Position numbers and translations under genes: made by a program
In this document: in pieces, positions 18,144-25,660 of the stretch
Layout of the letters: each line of letters begins with the position of its first letter
Position numbering within the stretch: the stretch's first letter is position 1
Notes under the pieces: generated by a model
Database searches by the model: none
What the model was told of the DNA's origin: nothing
Seen by the model: only the letters and a program-made list of their open reading frames with translations
Assembly: GCA_964637365.1 (NCBI GenBank)
Contig: CAZWWH010000006.1
Coordinates: 22,810 to 86,809 of the forward strand
Origin: Cryptoclostridium sp964637365
Lineage (GTDB): Bacteria; Bacillota; Dehalobacteriia; UBA7702
Direction: 5' to 3'
Length of the DNA: 64,000 nt

Positions 18144-18866
18144 ATGCGTTATTATTCTGCTGATGCCATTGTTATCAAAGCGATGGACTATAGTGAAAGC
18201 CATCGGATTTTTACCTTCTATTCCCGGGATGAGGGAAAACTATCGGCCATTGCCCGTGGCGTTAAAAAGCAAAAAAGCAAGCTCAAGGGATATCTTCAAT
18301 TGGGAAATCGTTGTAACCTGCTGCTTTATCGCGGCCGCAGTCTTGATATTGTGAGTCAGGCCACTTCGGTTGCATCGTATCCTCACATTAGAGAGAATCC
18401 CAAAGCCTATTTATATAGCTCCTATTTGTTGGAGCTCCTTGATTCTTCGGTACCGGAACGGGAACCGAATCCATCGTTATTTGATTTAACTCATGAGGTC
18501 CTCGGGGCTATGGCGGAATTGGAGCCTGTATTAGCGGTGCGGTATTTTGAAATTCACCTGCTGCGTTTGTTGGGGTATGACGCCGATTTTCGTTGTTGCG
18601 TTTATTGTGGGAAGCCTTTGAAGGAGGGCTTTCTCTCCCCGCGTTTTGAAGGCGTGGTGGGAGAGGAATGCGGCAGCGGTTATCCTGTTTCTCCCCAGGC
18701 TCTCTACGCCTTACAGTACTACCGCCAAACGCCTTTGGAGCGCATTGGCCGTTTGAAGGTCAATGCCGAAACGGAAAAAATGATGGCCAGAGTCACTCGC
18801 CATATGCTGGACTTTCATCTGGAACGAAAGCTCCGCTCTCTAGATGTGCTGCGAGATCTAACGTAA
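18144..18866 (+). CDS. recO: DNA repair protein RecO
   Basis: The 240-residue protein begins with the RecO OB-fold (ADAIVIKAMDYSESHRI, GKLSAIARGVKK) and has the central helical part plus a zinc-binding region with CCVYCGKPL and a later C. RecO loads RecA onto SSB-coated DNA with RecR. It starts three bases after the mgtE stop with a weak site inside mgtE (GGGG), so translation is probably coupled. era-recO adjacency is conserved in Bacillota; here mgtE has been placed between them. An intrinsic terminator follows directly. Confidence 0.92.
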   Translation: MRYYSADAIVIKAMDYSESHRIFTFYSRDEGKLSAIARGVKKQKSKLKGYLQLGNRCNLLLYRGRSLDIVSQATSVASYPHIRENPKAYLYSSYLLELLDSSVPEREPNPSLFDLTHEVLGAMAELEPVLAVRYFEIHLLRLLGYDADFRCCVYCGKPLKEGFLSPRFEGVVGEECGSGYPVSPQALYALQYYRQTPLERIGRLKVNAETEKMMARVTRHMLDFHLERKLRSLDVLRDLT

Positions 18867-18867
18867 T

Positions 18868-18899
18868 AAAAGCGACTACAGAAAATAGTCGCTTTTTTA
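18868..18899 (+). terminator. Intrinsic terminator after recO
   Basis: AAAGCGACTA (18869-18878) pairs with TAGTCGCTTT (18886-18895), followed by TTTT; it starts right after the recO stop. Confidence 0.85.
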
Positions 18900-18969
18900 A
18901 TGGAGAAATGTAACCTCTGTTACGGTAAATTTTGTCAAAGTACAGTATCCTAAAACAGAGGTGATGAAC

Positions 18970-19437
18970 ATGAGCCGACAAAAATGGATTCGTTGGTTGT
19001 TAATTTTTATCGGGGCCTTTGGCGGCATTGCCGCTGTGGCCTATCTTGATATGGGACTCAATTTGCCGATGCTTATTGCCAGCTTTGGTGCTACCGCTGT
19101 TCTCGTTTACGGTGTGCCGGATTCTCCCCTGGCCCAGACAAAAAATGTTTTAGGCGGCCATGTGATCTCTGCTTTGGTTGGTGTTACCATTGTGCAGTTG
19201 ATGGGGTGCGCCTGGTATTCCGTGGCTCTCGCCGTAGCCTTGGCCATTGTACTGATGGATATCACATCCACCACCCATCCGCCGGGAGGCGCTACCGCTA
19301 TCGTTTCAGTGCTGGGTGGTGAGAATTATTGGTTTGTGCTGTGTCCAGTGTTAATTGGCGCTGTGATTTTGGTACTGTGGGGAAAACTGATTTATATTTT
19401 TCGAAAACGGAACCAAGAAAGGGATGATAACGGCTGA
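18970..19437 (+). CDS. HPP family integral membrane protein
   Basis: The 155-residue protein has four to five membrane helices and the namesake motif THPPGGAT (about residue 99-106), with FGATAVLVYGVPDSPLAQ upstream, as in HPP (PF04982) proteins. Some members have been implicated in nitrite transport in plastids and cyanobacteria; the role in Bacillota is not established. I choose the ATG at 18970, about six bases after AGAGGTG; the GTG at 18961 and the ATG at 18964 are too close to that site. It stands alone between two terminators. Confidence 0.82.
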   Translation: MSRQKWIRWLLIFIGAFGGIAAVAYLDMGLNLPMLIASFGATAVLVYGVPDSPLAQTKNVLGGHVISALVGVTIVQLMGCAWYSVALAVALAIVLMDITSTTHPPGGATAIVSVLGGENYWFVLCPVLIGAVILVLWGKLIYIFRKRNQERDDNG

Positions 19438-19548
19438 TTTCTAGGTTGAATCATCTTAGGTCCCCCCTAATCGACTGTAAATATTACTTTGGAATATGCC
19501 CTTTGAACGCTTTACGTCTTCCAAACACTCTTGTGATATGGAATTTGT

Positions 19549-19581
19549 GCGACAGGTCTTGAAAAACCTGTCGCTTTTTTT
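19549..19581 (+). terminator. Intrinsic terminator after the HPP gene
   Basis: GCGACAGGT (19549-19557) pairs with ACCTGTCGC (19566-19574), followed by seven T. It lies about 110 bases beyond the gene. Confidence 0.85.
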
Positions 19582-19634
19582 ATGATTTCCCTTTGCTATA
19601 AGCGACATTGTTTGCGGTGGTTCGGCGATATAAT
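19569..19634 (+). promoter_or_regulatory. Probable spoIIG promoter region with an inverted repeat
   Basis: TATAAT lies at 19629-19634, 31 bases before the spoIIGA start. No -35 box is present at 17 bases, as also seen at Spo0A-activated spoIIG promoters. Upstream, TGTCGCTT (19569-19576) and AAGCGACA (19600-19607) form an inverted repeat whose core TGTCGCT matches five of seven positions of the Spo0A box TGTCGAA. One arm overlaps the upstream terminator, so the assignment is tentative. Confidence 0.35.
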
Positions 19635-19665
19635 AGAGCCATGGCCTTGGGAAAGGGGGCGCGGC

Positions 19666-20556
19666 ATGACCACCTATGTCATCTATGGGGACCTGCTGTT
19701 TCTTACCAACCTCATATTGGATTTGGCTTTGCTCATTGCCGTGAAGCGCTTTGGTAATTTTCCGGGACCAATCTGGCGGATTCTACTGGCAGCAGTCGTT
19801 GGCGCATTCCTTGGCGTTGTCTCTCTGACTGCACGCTGGGCGGTGCTGCGCACGGTATGGGGAAAGCTAGCAGCTACGTTACTCATTGTGTCGGTGGCAT
19901 ATTCTGTGAAAGGCCGGCGTCTGATTTTGGCCTTTGTCTATTTTTATCTCATTGGTTTTGCCATGGCAGGAGGGGTTATGGCCCTGACCTGGTTGGTCCA
20001 GGATGCGGGATGGCATAATTCTCAGCTGCCATATACGGCATTGGGCTTGGGCGTTGCTCTTCTTCTGGCGTTAGCCTTTTCCCATTGGGGGGCTTCCTAT
20101 GTTAAAAAAAATCTGCGGCGCAGCGTTATGACGGAACCTTTGGAAATCGTTTTGGGAGGCAAAAAGGTTTCTTTGCCTGCTTTAATGGATACCGGCAATG
20201 AACTGCTGGATCCTGTTACGGGCCAACCGGTGATTATTGTGGAATATCGCGCTGTGGAAACACTGCTGCCTGATGGATTTCGCCATGCTTGGCGCCGATG
20301 GGGGAAAAGCGATGTGACTCAAATTATGACAGAGACCGATGAAAAATCTTTGGGGCTTTCTCTGCGTTTGGTACCCTTTTCCAGCATTGGTAAAAGCAAT
20401 GGGATGCTGCTGGGTTTTTGTCCCCAATGCATTATATTACCCCAACGTAAAAATGCCGTGATTCGTCACGCCGTTGTTTGTTTATATGATGGTGCCATCG
20501 GTTCCCGTGAGGATTGCCGTGGTATTGTGAATCCTGCGATTCTGGATATGGTATAA
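19666..20556 (+). CDS. spoIIGA: Sigma-E processing peptidase SpoIIGA
   Basis: The 296-residue protein has five N-terminal membrane helices and a cytosolic C-terminal domain with the aspartic-protease motif LMDTGNELLDP (about residues 170-180). SpoIIGA cleaves the pro-sequence from sigma-E in the mother cell after the SpoIIR signal from the forespore. I place the start at the ATG 19666 after AAGGGGG; an earlier ATG at 19582 lies within the promoter area. sigE follows 14 bases downstream, the classical spoIIG operon. Confidence 0.93.
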   Translation: MTTYVIYGDLLFLTNLILDLALLIAVKRFGNFPGPIWRILLAAVVGAFLGVVSLTARWAVLRTVWGKLAATLLIVSVAYSVKGRRLILAFVYFYLIGFAMAGGVMALTWLVQDAGWHNSQLPYTALGLGVALLLALAFSHWGASYVKKNLRRSVMTEPLEIVLGGKKVSLPALMDTGNELLDPVTGQPVIIVEYRAVETLLPDGFRHAWRRWGKSDVTQIMTETDEKSLGLSLRLVPFSSIGKSNGMLLGFCPQCIILPQRKNAVIRHAVVCLYDGAIGSREDCRGIVNPAILDMV

Positions 20557-20570
20557 GGAGGAGAGCTTTC

Positions 20571-21290
20571 ATGGAAGTCGGTGGATTACAACAGGTTATG
20601 GCGGTATTTTTTCCAAAAAAGGAACGCTGCGAGCCACGAACTGTGTTTTATGTGGGAGGCAGCGATGTTTTGCCGGCTCCGTTGACCCTGGAGGAGGAGC
20701 GGGATCTTTTAAGCCGCATGGGCACCGGCGATGAAAAGGTTCGAGCAGCTCTTATTGAGCATAATCTTCGTCTGGTGGTTTATATCGCCCGCCGTTTTGA
20801 AAACACTGGGATTTATATTGAAGACCTCGTTTCTATCGGTACCATTGGTTTAATCAAAGCGGTAAATACCTTTGACCCCTCCAAAAAAATCAAGCTGGCC
20901 ACTTATGCCTCTCGCTGCATTGAAAATGAAATTCTAATGTTTTTGCGTCGTAGCTGCAAGACCAAAGGAGAAATATCCTTTGATGAACCACTGAACGTGG
21001 ATTGGGATGGTAACGAGCTTCTTTTATCCGATATTATGGGCACCGACCCGGATCTCTGTTCCCGAGGGTTGGAGGAGGAAGTGGATAAAGCATTGCTGCA
21101 TATGGCCATGGAAAAACTCACTGATAGGGAACGGGTCATTGTGGAGCTACGCTACGGCCTAAATGATGAAGGTAACGAGAAAACCCAAAAGGAAGTTGCC
21201 GATGTGCTGGGTATTTCCCAATCATATATTTCCCGTTTGGAAAAGCGCATCATCAAACGTCTTCGTAAGGAAATCCTGAAAACCATCTAA
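20571..21290 (+). CDS. sigE: Sporulation sigma factor SigE (pro-sigma-E)
   Basis: The 239-residue protein is a sigma-70-family factor with region 2 (NLRLVVYIARRFENTG, IEDLVSIGTIGLIKA) and region 4 (LTDRERVIVELRYGL, QKEVADVLGISQSYISRLEKR). An N-terminal extension of about 27 residues ends in FYVGGSDVLPAPL, closely matching the cleavage region of Bacillus pro-sigma-E, so activation by SpoIIGA is expected. The ATG at 20571 follows AAGGAGGAGAG. In many sporulators sigG comes next; here the next gene is a damaged MerR-family gene and sigG is absent. Confidence 0.95.
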   Translation: MEVGGLQQVMAVFFPKKERCEPRTVFYVGGSDVLPAPLTLEEERDLLSRMGTGDEKVRAALIEHNLRLVVYIARRFENTGIYIEDLVSIGTIGLIKAVNTFDPSKKIKLATYASRCIENEILMFLRRSCKTKGEISFDEPLNVDWDGNELLLSDIMGTDPDLCSRGLEEEVDKALLHMAMEKLTDRERVIVELRYGLNDEGNEKTQKEVADVLGISQSYISRLEKRIIKRLRKEILKTI

Positions 21291-21295
21291 TGCCT

Positions 21296-21326
21296 TTGAC
21301 AAGTGCTGTAAAATTTGGTATGTCAA
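21296..21326 (+). promoter_or_regulatory. Inverted repeat upstream of the broken MerR-family gene
   Basis: TTGACA (21296-21301) and TGTCAA (21321-21326) are perfect inverted repeats 19 bases apart. The first also matches a -35 box. It may be the old autoregulatory operator of the MerR-type regulator. Confidence 0.35.
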
Positions 21327-21356
21327 TGTCAAATTTTTGGGAGAGGAGGCGGGAGT

Positions 21357-21802
21357 ATGAAGGGTGACCTCTATACCATCGGTGAAATCGGCAAGATTTG
21401 TAAAGTTCCATTATCGACTCTGCGCTATGATGACCGCATTGGCGTTATAAAACCGGCTTTTGTTGATCATAAAACAGGATATCGCTATTACGACCGGGAA
21501 GCCTTGATGCGAATCCCGGTTTTGCGGTTTTATCAGGAAGCGGGGGTTCAATGGAAAGATATATCCAATATGTTAGATTAGGAGAATCTCACCATGTTGG
21601 GAGGCCTCCCCATTTTCCCGGCATGGTGTTTGAGAATTACCTCATTAATAATGATTTGTGTTCGGGAATATTTCAGTCTCAAAGCGTTACTGTGGGACCG
21701 CTGTTCATCGCTTTTTCTCCAGCGGAGCGTCGTTTAGAGGGCGATATGGAGGATGTAATGCTATATATTGAGAAGCGTTCGAATTGTCGCACAAGTTATT
21801 AG
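21357..21802 (+). pseudogene. MerR-family regulator, truncated/frameshifted
   Basis: The ATG at 21357 follows GGAGGCGGGAG and encodes a MerR DNA-binding domain (YTIGEIGKICKVPLSTLRY, KPAFVDHKTGYRYYDREAL), but the frame stops at 21581 after 74 residues, where a full regulator would continue through a helix and an effector domain. An overlapping second frame (to 21802) contains VTVGPLFIAFSPAERRLEGDMED, reminiscent of a GyrI-like effector domain end. I infer a frameshift plus an internal deletion. The usual RYYD of the recognition wing reads RYDD, also suggesting decay. A functional stand-alone DNA-binding domain of 74 residues remains possible. Confidence 0.55.
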
Positions 21803-21963
21803 GTGGTTTCTTTACCGTCTTTTTCTTGTGTGGTTTGTTATCATCGGGGAGATTTTTATTGAAAAATTTCGCTGTCTTGGCGTCCCTTTATGGTGAAACC
21901 GCAGTTTTTGTGATAAAATAAATGATAATGTTGATTTCATCCACCGACAAAGGAGGAAGCGAT

Positions 21964-23046
21964 ATGAAGAAAATAGGTATTCTTACCGGCGGCGGCGACT
22001 GCCCCGGCCTCAATGCTGTAATTCGCGGCGTGGTCAAAGCTGCCCATCGAGAAAACATTGAAGTCGTCGGTATTCTAGACGGCTTCAAAGGGCTGATGGA
22101 AAAGCGATTTCAGATTTTATCTCCCAAAGAAGTACAGGGAATTTTGCCTAAAGGCGGCACGATTTTAGGCACTACCAATCGTGACAACCCCTTTCACTAC
22201 CCTGTTTTGGATGGAGAAACCATCGTGGTTTATAAAGATGAAAGCCAGCGGCTTTTAGATAATGTAAAGGAAATGGGGTTGGATACCATCATTGTAATCG
22301 GCGGTGATGGCACCATGAATATTGCTCATGAAATGGCTGGTCTTGGTCTTAAGGTCGTGGGAGTACCCAAAACCATCGACAATGACCTTTCCTCTACGGA
22401 TCAAACCTTTGGTTTCGAAACAGCAGTCAACACTGCTACCGAAGCCATTGATAAACTCCATACCACAGCGGAGAGCCACCATCGTGTGATGATTTTAGAG
22501 CTAATGGGACGGGACGCCGGGTTTATTTCCCTTTACGCCGGCTTGGCTGGCGGCGCCGATATTATTTTGATTCCAGAGATTCCCTTTTCCATTGAGGGGA
22601 TCTTGAAAAAAGTTCATGCTCGTGCCCAACGAGGCAGCCGTTTTAGCATCATTGTGGTGTCCGAAGGCTGTAAGTTGGGCGGGAAACAAGTGGTGGAAGG
22701 GGAGAATCTAGGAAATCCTTATAATACACACCGTCTGGGGGGAATTGGTGAAGCTTTGGCCCAGGAAATTCGAGCTGTCAGTGATTTAGAGGTTCGTACC
22801 ACGGTGTTGGGGCATTTACAGCGGGGAGGCAGTCCCGCTCCCTTTGATCGCATTCTTTCCTCCCGTTATGGGGTTGCCGCATTGGAGGTTGCCAAAAGCG
22901 ACGCCAGTGATGTCATGGTTTGCCTACGGAACGGCAGTATTGAAACCGTGTCCCTGGCGGAAGCCACCCATGGACAGAAATCTGTAAATCCCTTGGGCGA
23001 ATTGGTCAATACCGCCCGTATGCTGGATATATCTTTTGGTGATTGA
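21964..23046 (+). CDS. pfkA: 6-phosphofructokinase (mixed-substrate group)
   Basis: The 360-residue protein has GILTGGGDCPGLNAVIRG, IGGDGTMNIAHEM, VPKTIDNDL, and MGRDAGF, so it is a PfkA-family phosphofructokinase (fructose-6-phosphate to fructose-1,6-bisphosphate). Length and the pairing of Gly in GGDGT with Lys in PKTIDND place it with the longer group-III enzymes rather than the 320-residue Bacillus type. Gly at the first site argues for ATP; Lys at the second is seen in PPi-enzymes and in some ATP-enzymes, so the phosphoryl donor is not certain. The ATG at 21964 follows AAAGGAGGA. Not linked to pyk, which is at 48094. Confidence 0.92.
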   Translation: MKKIGILTGGGDCPGLNAVIRGVVKAAHRENIEVVGILDGFKGLMEKRFQILSPKEVQGILPKGGTILGTTNRDNPFHYPVLDGETIVVYKDESQRLLDNVKEMGLDTIIVIGGDGTMNIAHEMAGLGLKVVGVPKTIDNDLSSTDQTFGFETAVNTATEAIDKLHTTAESHHRVMILELMGRDAGFISLYAGLAGGADIILIPEIPFSIEGILKKVHARAQRGSRFSIIVVSEGCKLGGKQVVEGENLGNPYNTHRLGGIGEALAQEIRAVSDLEVRTTVLGHLQRGGSPAPFDRILSSRYGVAALEVAKSDASDVMVCLRNGSIETVSLAEATHGQKSVNPLGELVNTARMLDISFGD

Positions 23047-23121
23047 TGGGGAGTTCAGAATTGTCCTCACAATTTATGATTTTGTGTTTTGTCGAAAATT
23101 ATGACTGGCGGTGAAATTCCG

Positions 23122-23149
23122 TTGACAAATCCTAGTGAAGTGGTATAAT
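23122..23149 (+). promoter_or_regulatory. Consensus promoter upstream of amt
   Basis: Perfect TTGACA (23122-23127) and TATAAT (23144-23149) with a 16-base spacer, 185 bases upstream of the amt start. Confidence 0.75.
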
Positions 23150-23166
23150 ACATACCATCAAAGCAA

Positions 23167-23302
23167 CGGCGCTATGAAATTTTCCATAGCGCCGATTTTA
23201 TTTTAAAATATAGGTTTGCAATACAAAGCTTATTCAAACCAAAAGAACGATAAGCACAATGGCGTGTACCTTTCCTTTTTGGGGTACGCGCCATTGATTT
23301 TA
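23167..23302 (+). promoter_or_regulatory. amt leader with three hairpins (possible attenuator)
   Basis: Just after the promoter a 10-bp hairpin (CGGCGCTATG 23167-23176 with CATAGCGCCG 23185-23194) is followed by a T-rich run, like an intrinsic terminator. A second, GGTTTG/CAAACC (23213-23240), and a third 14-bp hairpin (23257-23270 with 23283-23296, one G-U pair) follow before the gene. A terminator this close to the start of transcription suggests attenuation or a tiny RNA. The loops are not the hexaloops expected of ANTAR targets. Confidence 0.45.
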
Positions 23303-23333
23303 TAGATGAATACTTTTTAGGGGGAATGTTATT

Positions 23334-25013
23334 ATGTTTTCATCTGTTGACACACTATGGGTTTTGCTCGGCGCTTTGCTGGTATTCTTTATGCAAGCTG
23401 GCTTCGCCCTAGTTGAAACGGGACTCACCCGCGCGAAGAACTCCGGCAACATTATTATGAAAAATGTAATGGATCTTTGCCTCGGCACCATTATTTTTTG
23501 GGTCATCGGTTTTGGATTGATGTTTGGGACAAACGCTGCTGGTGGCCTGATCGGTATTCCTGATTTCTTCGTACAAGGCGACTATTCCGGGAGCTATCCC
23601 ACTTACGCCTTTCTGATTTTCCAAACTGTATTTTGTGCTACTTCCGCTACCATCGTATCCGGCGCTATGGCGGAACGTACCAAATTTTCGACGTATCTTA
23701 TTTTCAGCTTCCTGCTCAGCGGTTTGATTTACCCCGTATCCGGTCATTGGATTTGGGGCGGAGGCTGGCTCTCCCAACTGGGCTTTCATGATTTTGCCGG
23801 TTCCACTGCCGTTCATATGGTTGGTGGTGTGGCTTCACTCATGGGGGCCAAAATGGTTGGTCCCCGCATTGGGAAATATAACAGTGACGGAACGGCCAAC
23901 GCTATTCCCGGTCATAATCTGATTCTTGCCGCTCTCGGTGTTTTCATTCTCTGGCTCGCATGGTTCGGCTTCAACGGCTGCTCTACCGTATCTCTCTCCG
24001 ATGACGCTGCCATGGAATCTGCTTCGGTAATTTTCGTCAACACCAATATGGCTGCTGCTGTCGCCGCAGTGGCCACGATGATTATCACTTGGATAAAATA
24101 CAAAAAGCCTGATGTTTCCATGACCTTGAATGGCTGCCTTGCCGGTCTTGTTGGTATCACCGCTGGTTGTGACGCGGTATCTCCTGTCGGCGCTTTCTTT
24201 ATCGGCCTCATCGCCGCCTTTGTAGTAGTATTTGGAATTGAATTTGTTGATAAAGTCTTGAAGGTTGACGATCCTGTTGGCGCCATCGGTGTCCATGGCC
24301 TTTGCGGCGCTGCCGGTACCATCCTGGTAGGTTTCTTCTCCTTGGACGAAGGCTTGCTTTATGGTCATGGAGCTTCCTTCCTGGGTGTACAGTGTCTCGG
24401 TGTTGTTTCCGTTATCGCTTGGATCGCTGTTGCCTCCGCCATCGTATTCGCCATCTTAAAAGCAACCATGGGCTTGCGGGTCTCCAAAGAAGAAGAAATT
24501 ATCGGCCTTGATATTGAGGAACACGGCTTGGTTTCCTCTTACGCGGACTTTATGCCCAAAACTGCTACTCCTGTCGGCGCGATCCCTGCGCCTGAAATCC
24601 GTACAGAGGTTCCGGAATCCGAAGCCATTCCTGTGGAGGTTCATGCGATTCCCGGTGTATCCAAAATTTCCAAAGTTACCATTATTACCAATGAAAATAA
24701 ATTTGATCTCCTGAAGTCGTCTTTGGAAGCCATTGGCGTTACCGGGATGACCATTACCAAAGTGCAAGGCTGTGGGATGCAGAAAGGCAGAACCGAATAT
24801 TATCGTGGTGTTAAACTGGGTATGCACCTGCTGCCAAAAATTAAAATCGACATTGTTGTATGCAAAGTACCCGTTAAAACCGTGGTGGATGTGGCCAAAG
24901 CCGCTCTTTACACCGGCCACATCGGTGATGGCAAAATCTTCGTCTATGATGTGGAAAATGTTATAAAAGTCCGCACCGGTGAAGAACACTACGACGCCTT
25001 GCAGGATGATTGA
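23334..25013 (+). CDS. amt: Ammonium channel with fused C-terminal P-II (GlnK) domain
   Basis: The first 400 or so of 559 residues form an Amt/Rh ammonium channel with eleven helices (start MFSSVDTLWVLLGALLVFFMQ is split by VDTLWVLLGALLVF; later AGSTAVHMVGGVASLMGA, WFGFNGCS, GVHGLCGAAGTILVG). A linker leads to a complete P-II domain at about 445-559: T-loop GRTEYYRGV keeps the Tyr used for modification, and HIGDGKIFVYDVENVIKVRTGE is shown by the core GDGKIFVYDVE. P-II proteins plug Amt channels when nitrogen is ample, so here channel and regulator are one chain. ATG 23334 follows AGGGGGA. Preceded by a consensus promoter and structured leader. Confidence 0.93.
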   Translation: MFSSVDTLWVLLGALLVFFMQAGFALVETGLTRAKNSGNIIMKNVMDLCLGTIIFWVIGFGLMFGTNAAGGLIGIPDFFVQGDYSGSYPTYAFLIFQTVFCATSATIVSGAMAERTKFSTYLIFSFLLSGLIYPVSGHWIWGGGWLSQLGFHDFAGSTAVHMVGGVASLMGAKMVGPRIGKYNSDGTANAIPGHNLILAALGVFILWLAWFGFNGCSTVSLSDDAAMESASVIFVNTNMAAAVAAVATMIITWIKYKKPDVSMTLNGCLAGLVGITAGCDAVSPVGAFFIGLIAAFVVVFGIEFVDKVLKVDDPVGAIGVHGLCGAAGTILVGFFSLDEGLLYGHGASFLGVQCLGVVSVIAWIAVASAIVFAILKATMGLRVSKEEEIIGLDIEEHGLVSSYADFMPKTATPVGAIPAPEIRTEVPESEAIPVEVHAIPGVSKISKVTIITNENKFDLLKSSLEAIGVTGMTITKVQGCGMQKGRTEYYRGVKLGMHLLPKIKIDIVVCKVPVKTVVDVAKAALYTGHIGDGKIFVYDVENVIKVRTGEEHYDALQDD

Positions 25014-25126
25014 TCCTTATGATGTAACCTTTGGAATTATTGTAACCATGAACCCTCTCTCTGAATCAAAATCTCCTTATTCTTATTTTTGAGTTGCCAA
25101 TCGTTCAATATTCTGTCAATGGAATA

Positions 25127-25160
25127 AGGCGGTGATCATTTGTGGTCACCGCCGTTTTTT
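25127..25160 (+). terminator. Intrinsic terminator after amt
   Basis: GGCGGTGATC (25128-25137) pairs with GGTCACCGCC (25144-25153, one G-U pair), followed by TTTTTT... up to 25160. Confidence 0.8.
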
Positions 25161-25178
25161 GTAATTAGGCAGGGAATT

Positions 25179-25219
25179 AAAAATCAGAAGCGATGCAATT
25201 TTTGTCGCTTCTGATTTTT
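25179..25219. terminator. Bidirectional terminator between amt and the aro operon
   Basis: A 15-bp perfect stem AAAAATCAGAAGCGA (25179-25193) with TCGCTTCTGATTTTT (25205-25219) has T-runs on both strands and marks the end of the minus-strand aro operon. Confidence 0.85.
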
Positions 25220-25660
25220 TTATTGATTTGTTTCCAGATGATGTTTTAAATAAGCCACGGCCTCTTTGTATCCTTCAAAGCCCATGCCGCAAAAGGTTTT
25301 GATACAAGCCATTCCTGCATAGGAATGGTGGCGGAATTCTTCCCGTTCATAAATATTGGAGAGATGCACCTCCACCGCCGGCAGAGCCACGGATTTCAAT
25401 GCGTCAAGGATGGCGACGCTGGTGTGGGTGTAGGCGGCGGGATTGATGATAATGCCGTCGGCATTGTCGTAAGCTTCCTGGATATAGTCCACAAGGTCGC
25501 CTTCATGATTGGACTGGAAAAATTTCGTTTTGATTCCCGCCTGATCGCATTGGTCTTTGATATAGGCGATGAGTGCCTCGTAGTTTTGACTGCCGTAAAC
25601 GGCGGGTTCTCTCAAACCCAGTAAATTGATGTTGGGGCCGTGGATAATATAGAATTTCAT
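25220..25660 (-). CDS. aroQ: 3-dehydroquinate dehydratase, type II
   Basis: The 146-residue protein has IHGPNINLLGLREPAVYG with the catalytic Tyr of type II enzymes, NPAAYTHTSVAILDAL, and VEVHLSNIYEREEFR with the catalytic His. It converts 3-dehydroquinate to 3-dehydroshikimate, step three of the shikimate pathway. It is the last gene of the aro operon, overlaps aroE by four bases and is preceded by AAGGAGCC. Confidence 0.95.
   Translation of the reverse strand: MKFYIIHGPNINLLGLREPAVYGSQNYEALIAYIKDQCDQAGIKTKFFQSNHEGDLVDYIQEAYDNADGIIINPAAYTHTSVAILDALKSVALPAVEVHLSNIYEREEFRHHSYAGMACIKTFCGMGFEGYKEAVAYLKHHLETNQ

Noticed and set aside
23167..23302. ANTAR-type antiterminator ahead of amt
   Set aside because: The stems lack the paired hexaloops with conserved A and G that ANTAR targets need.
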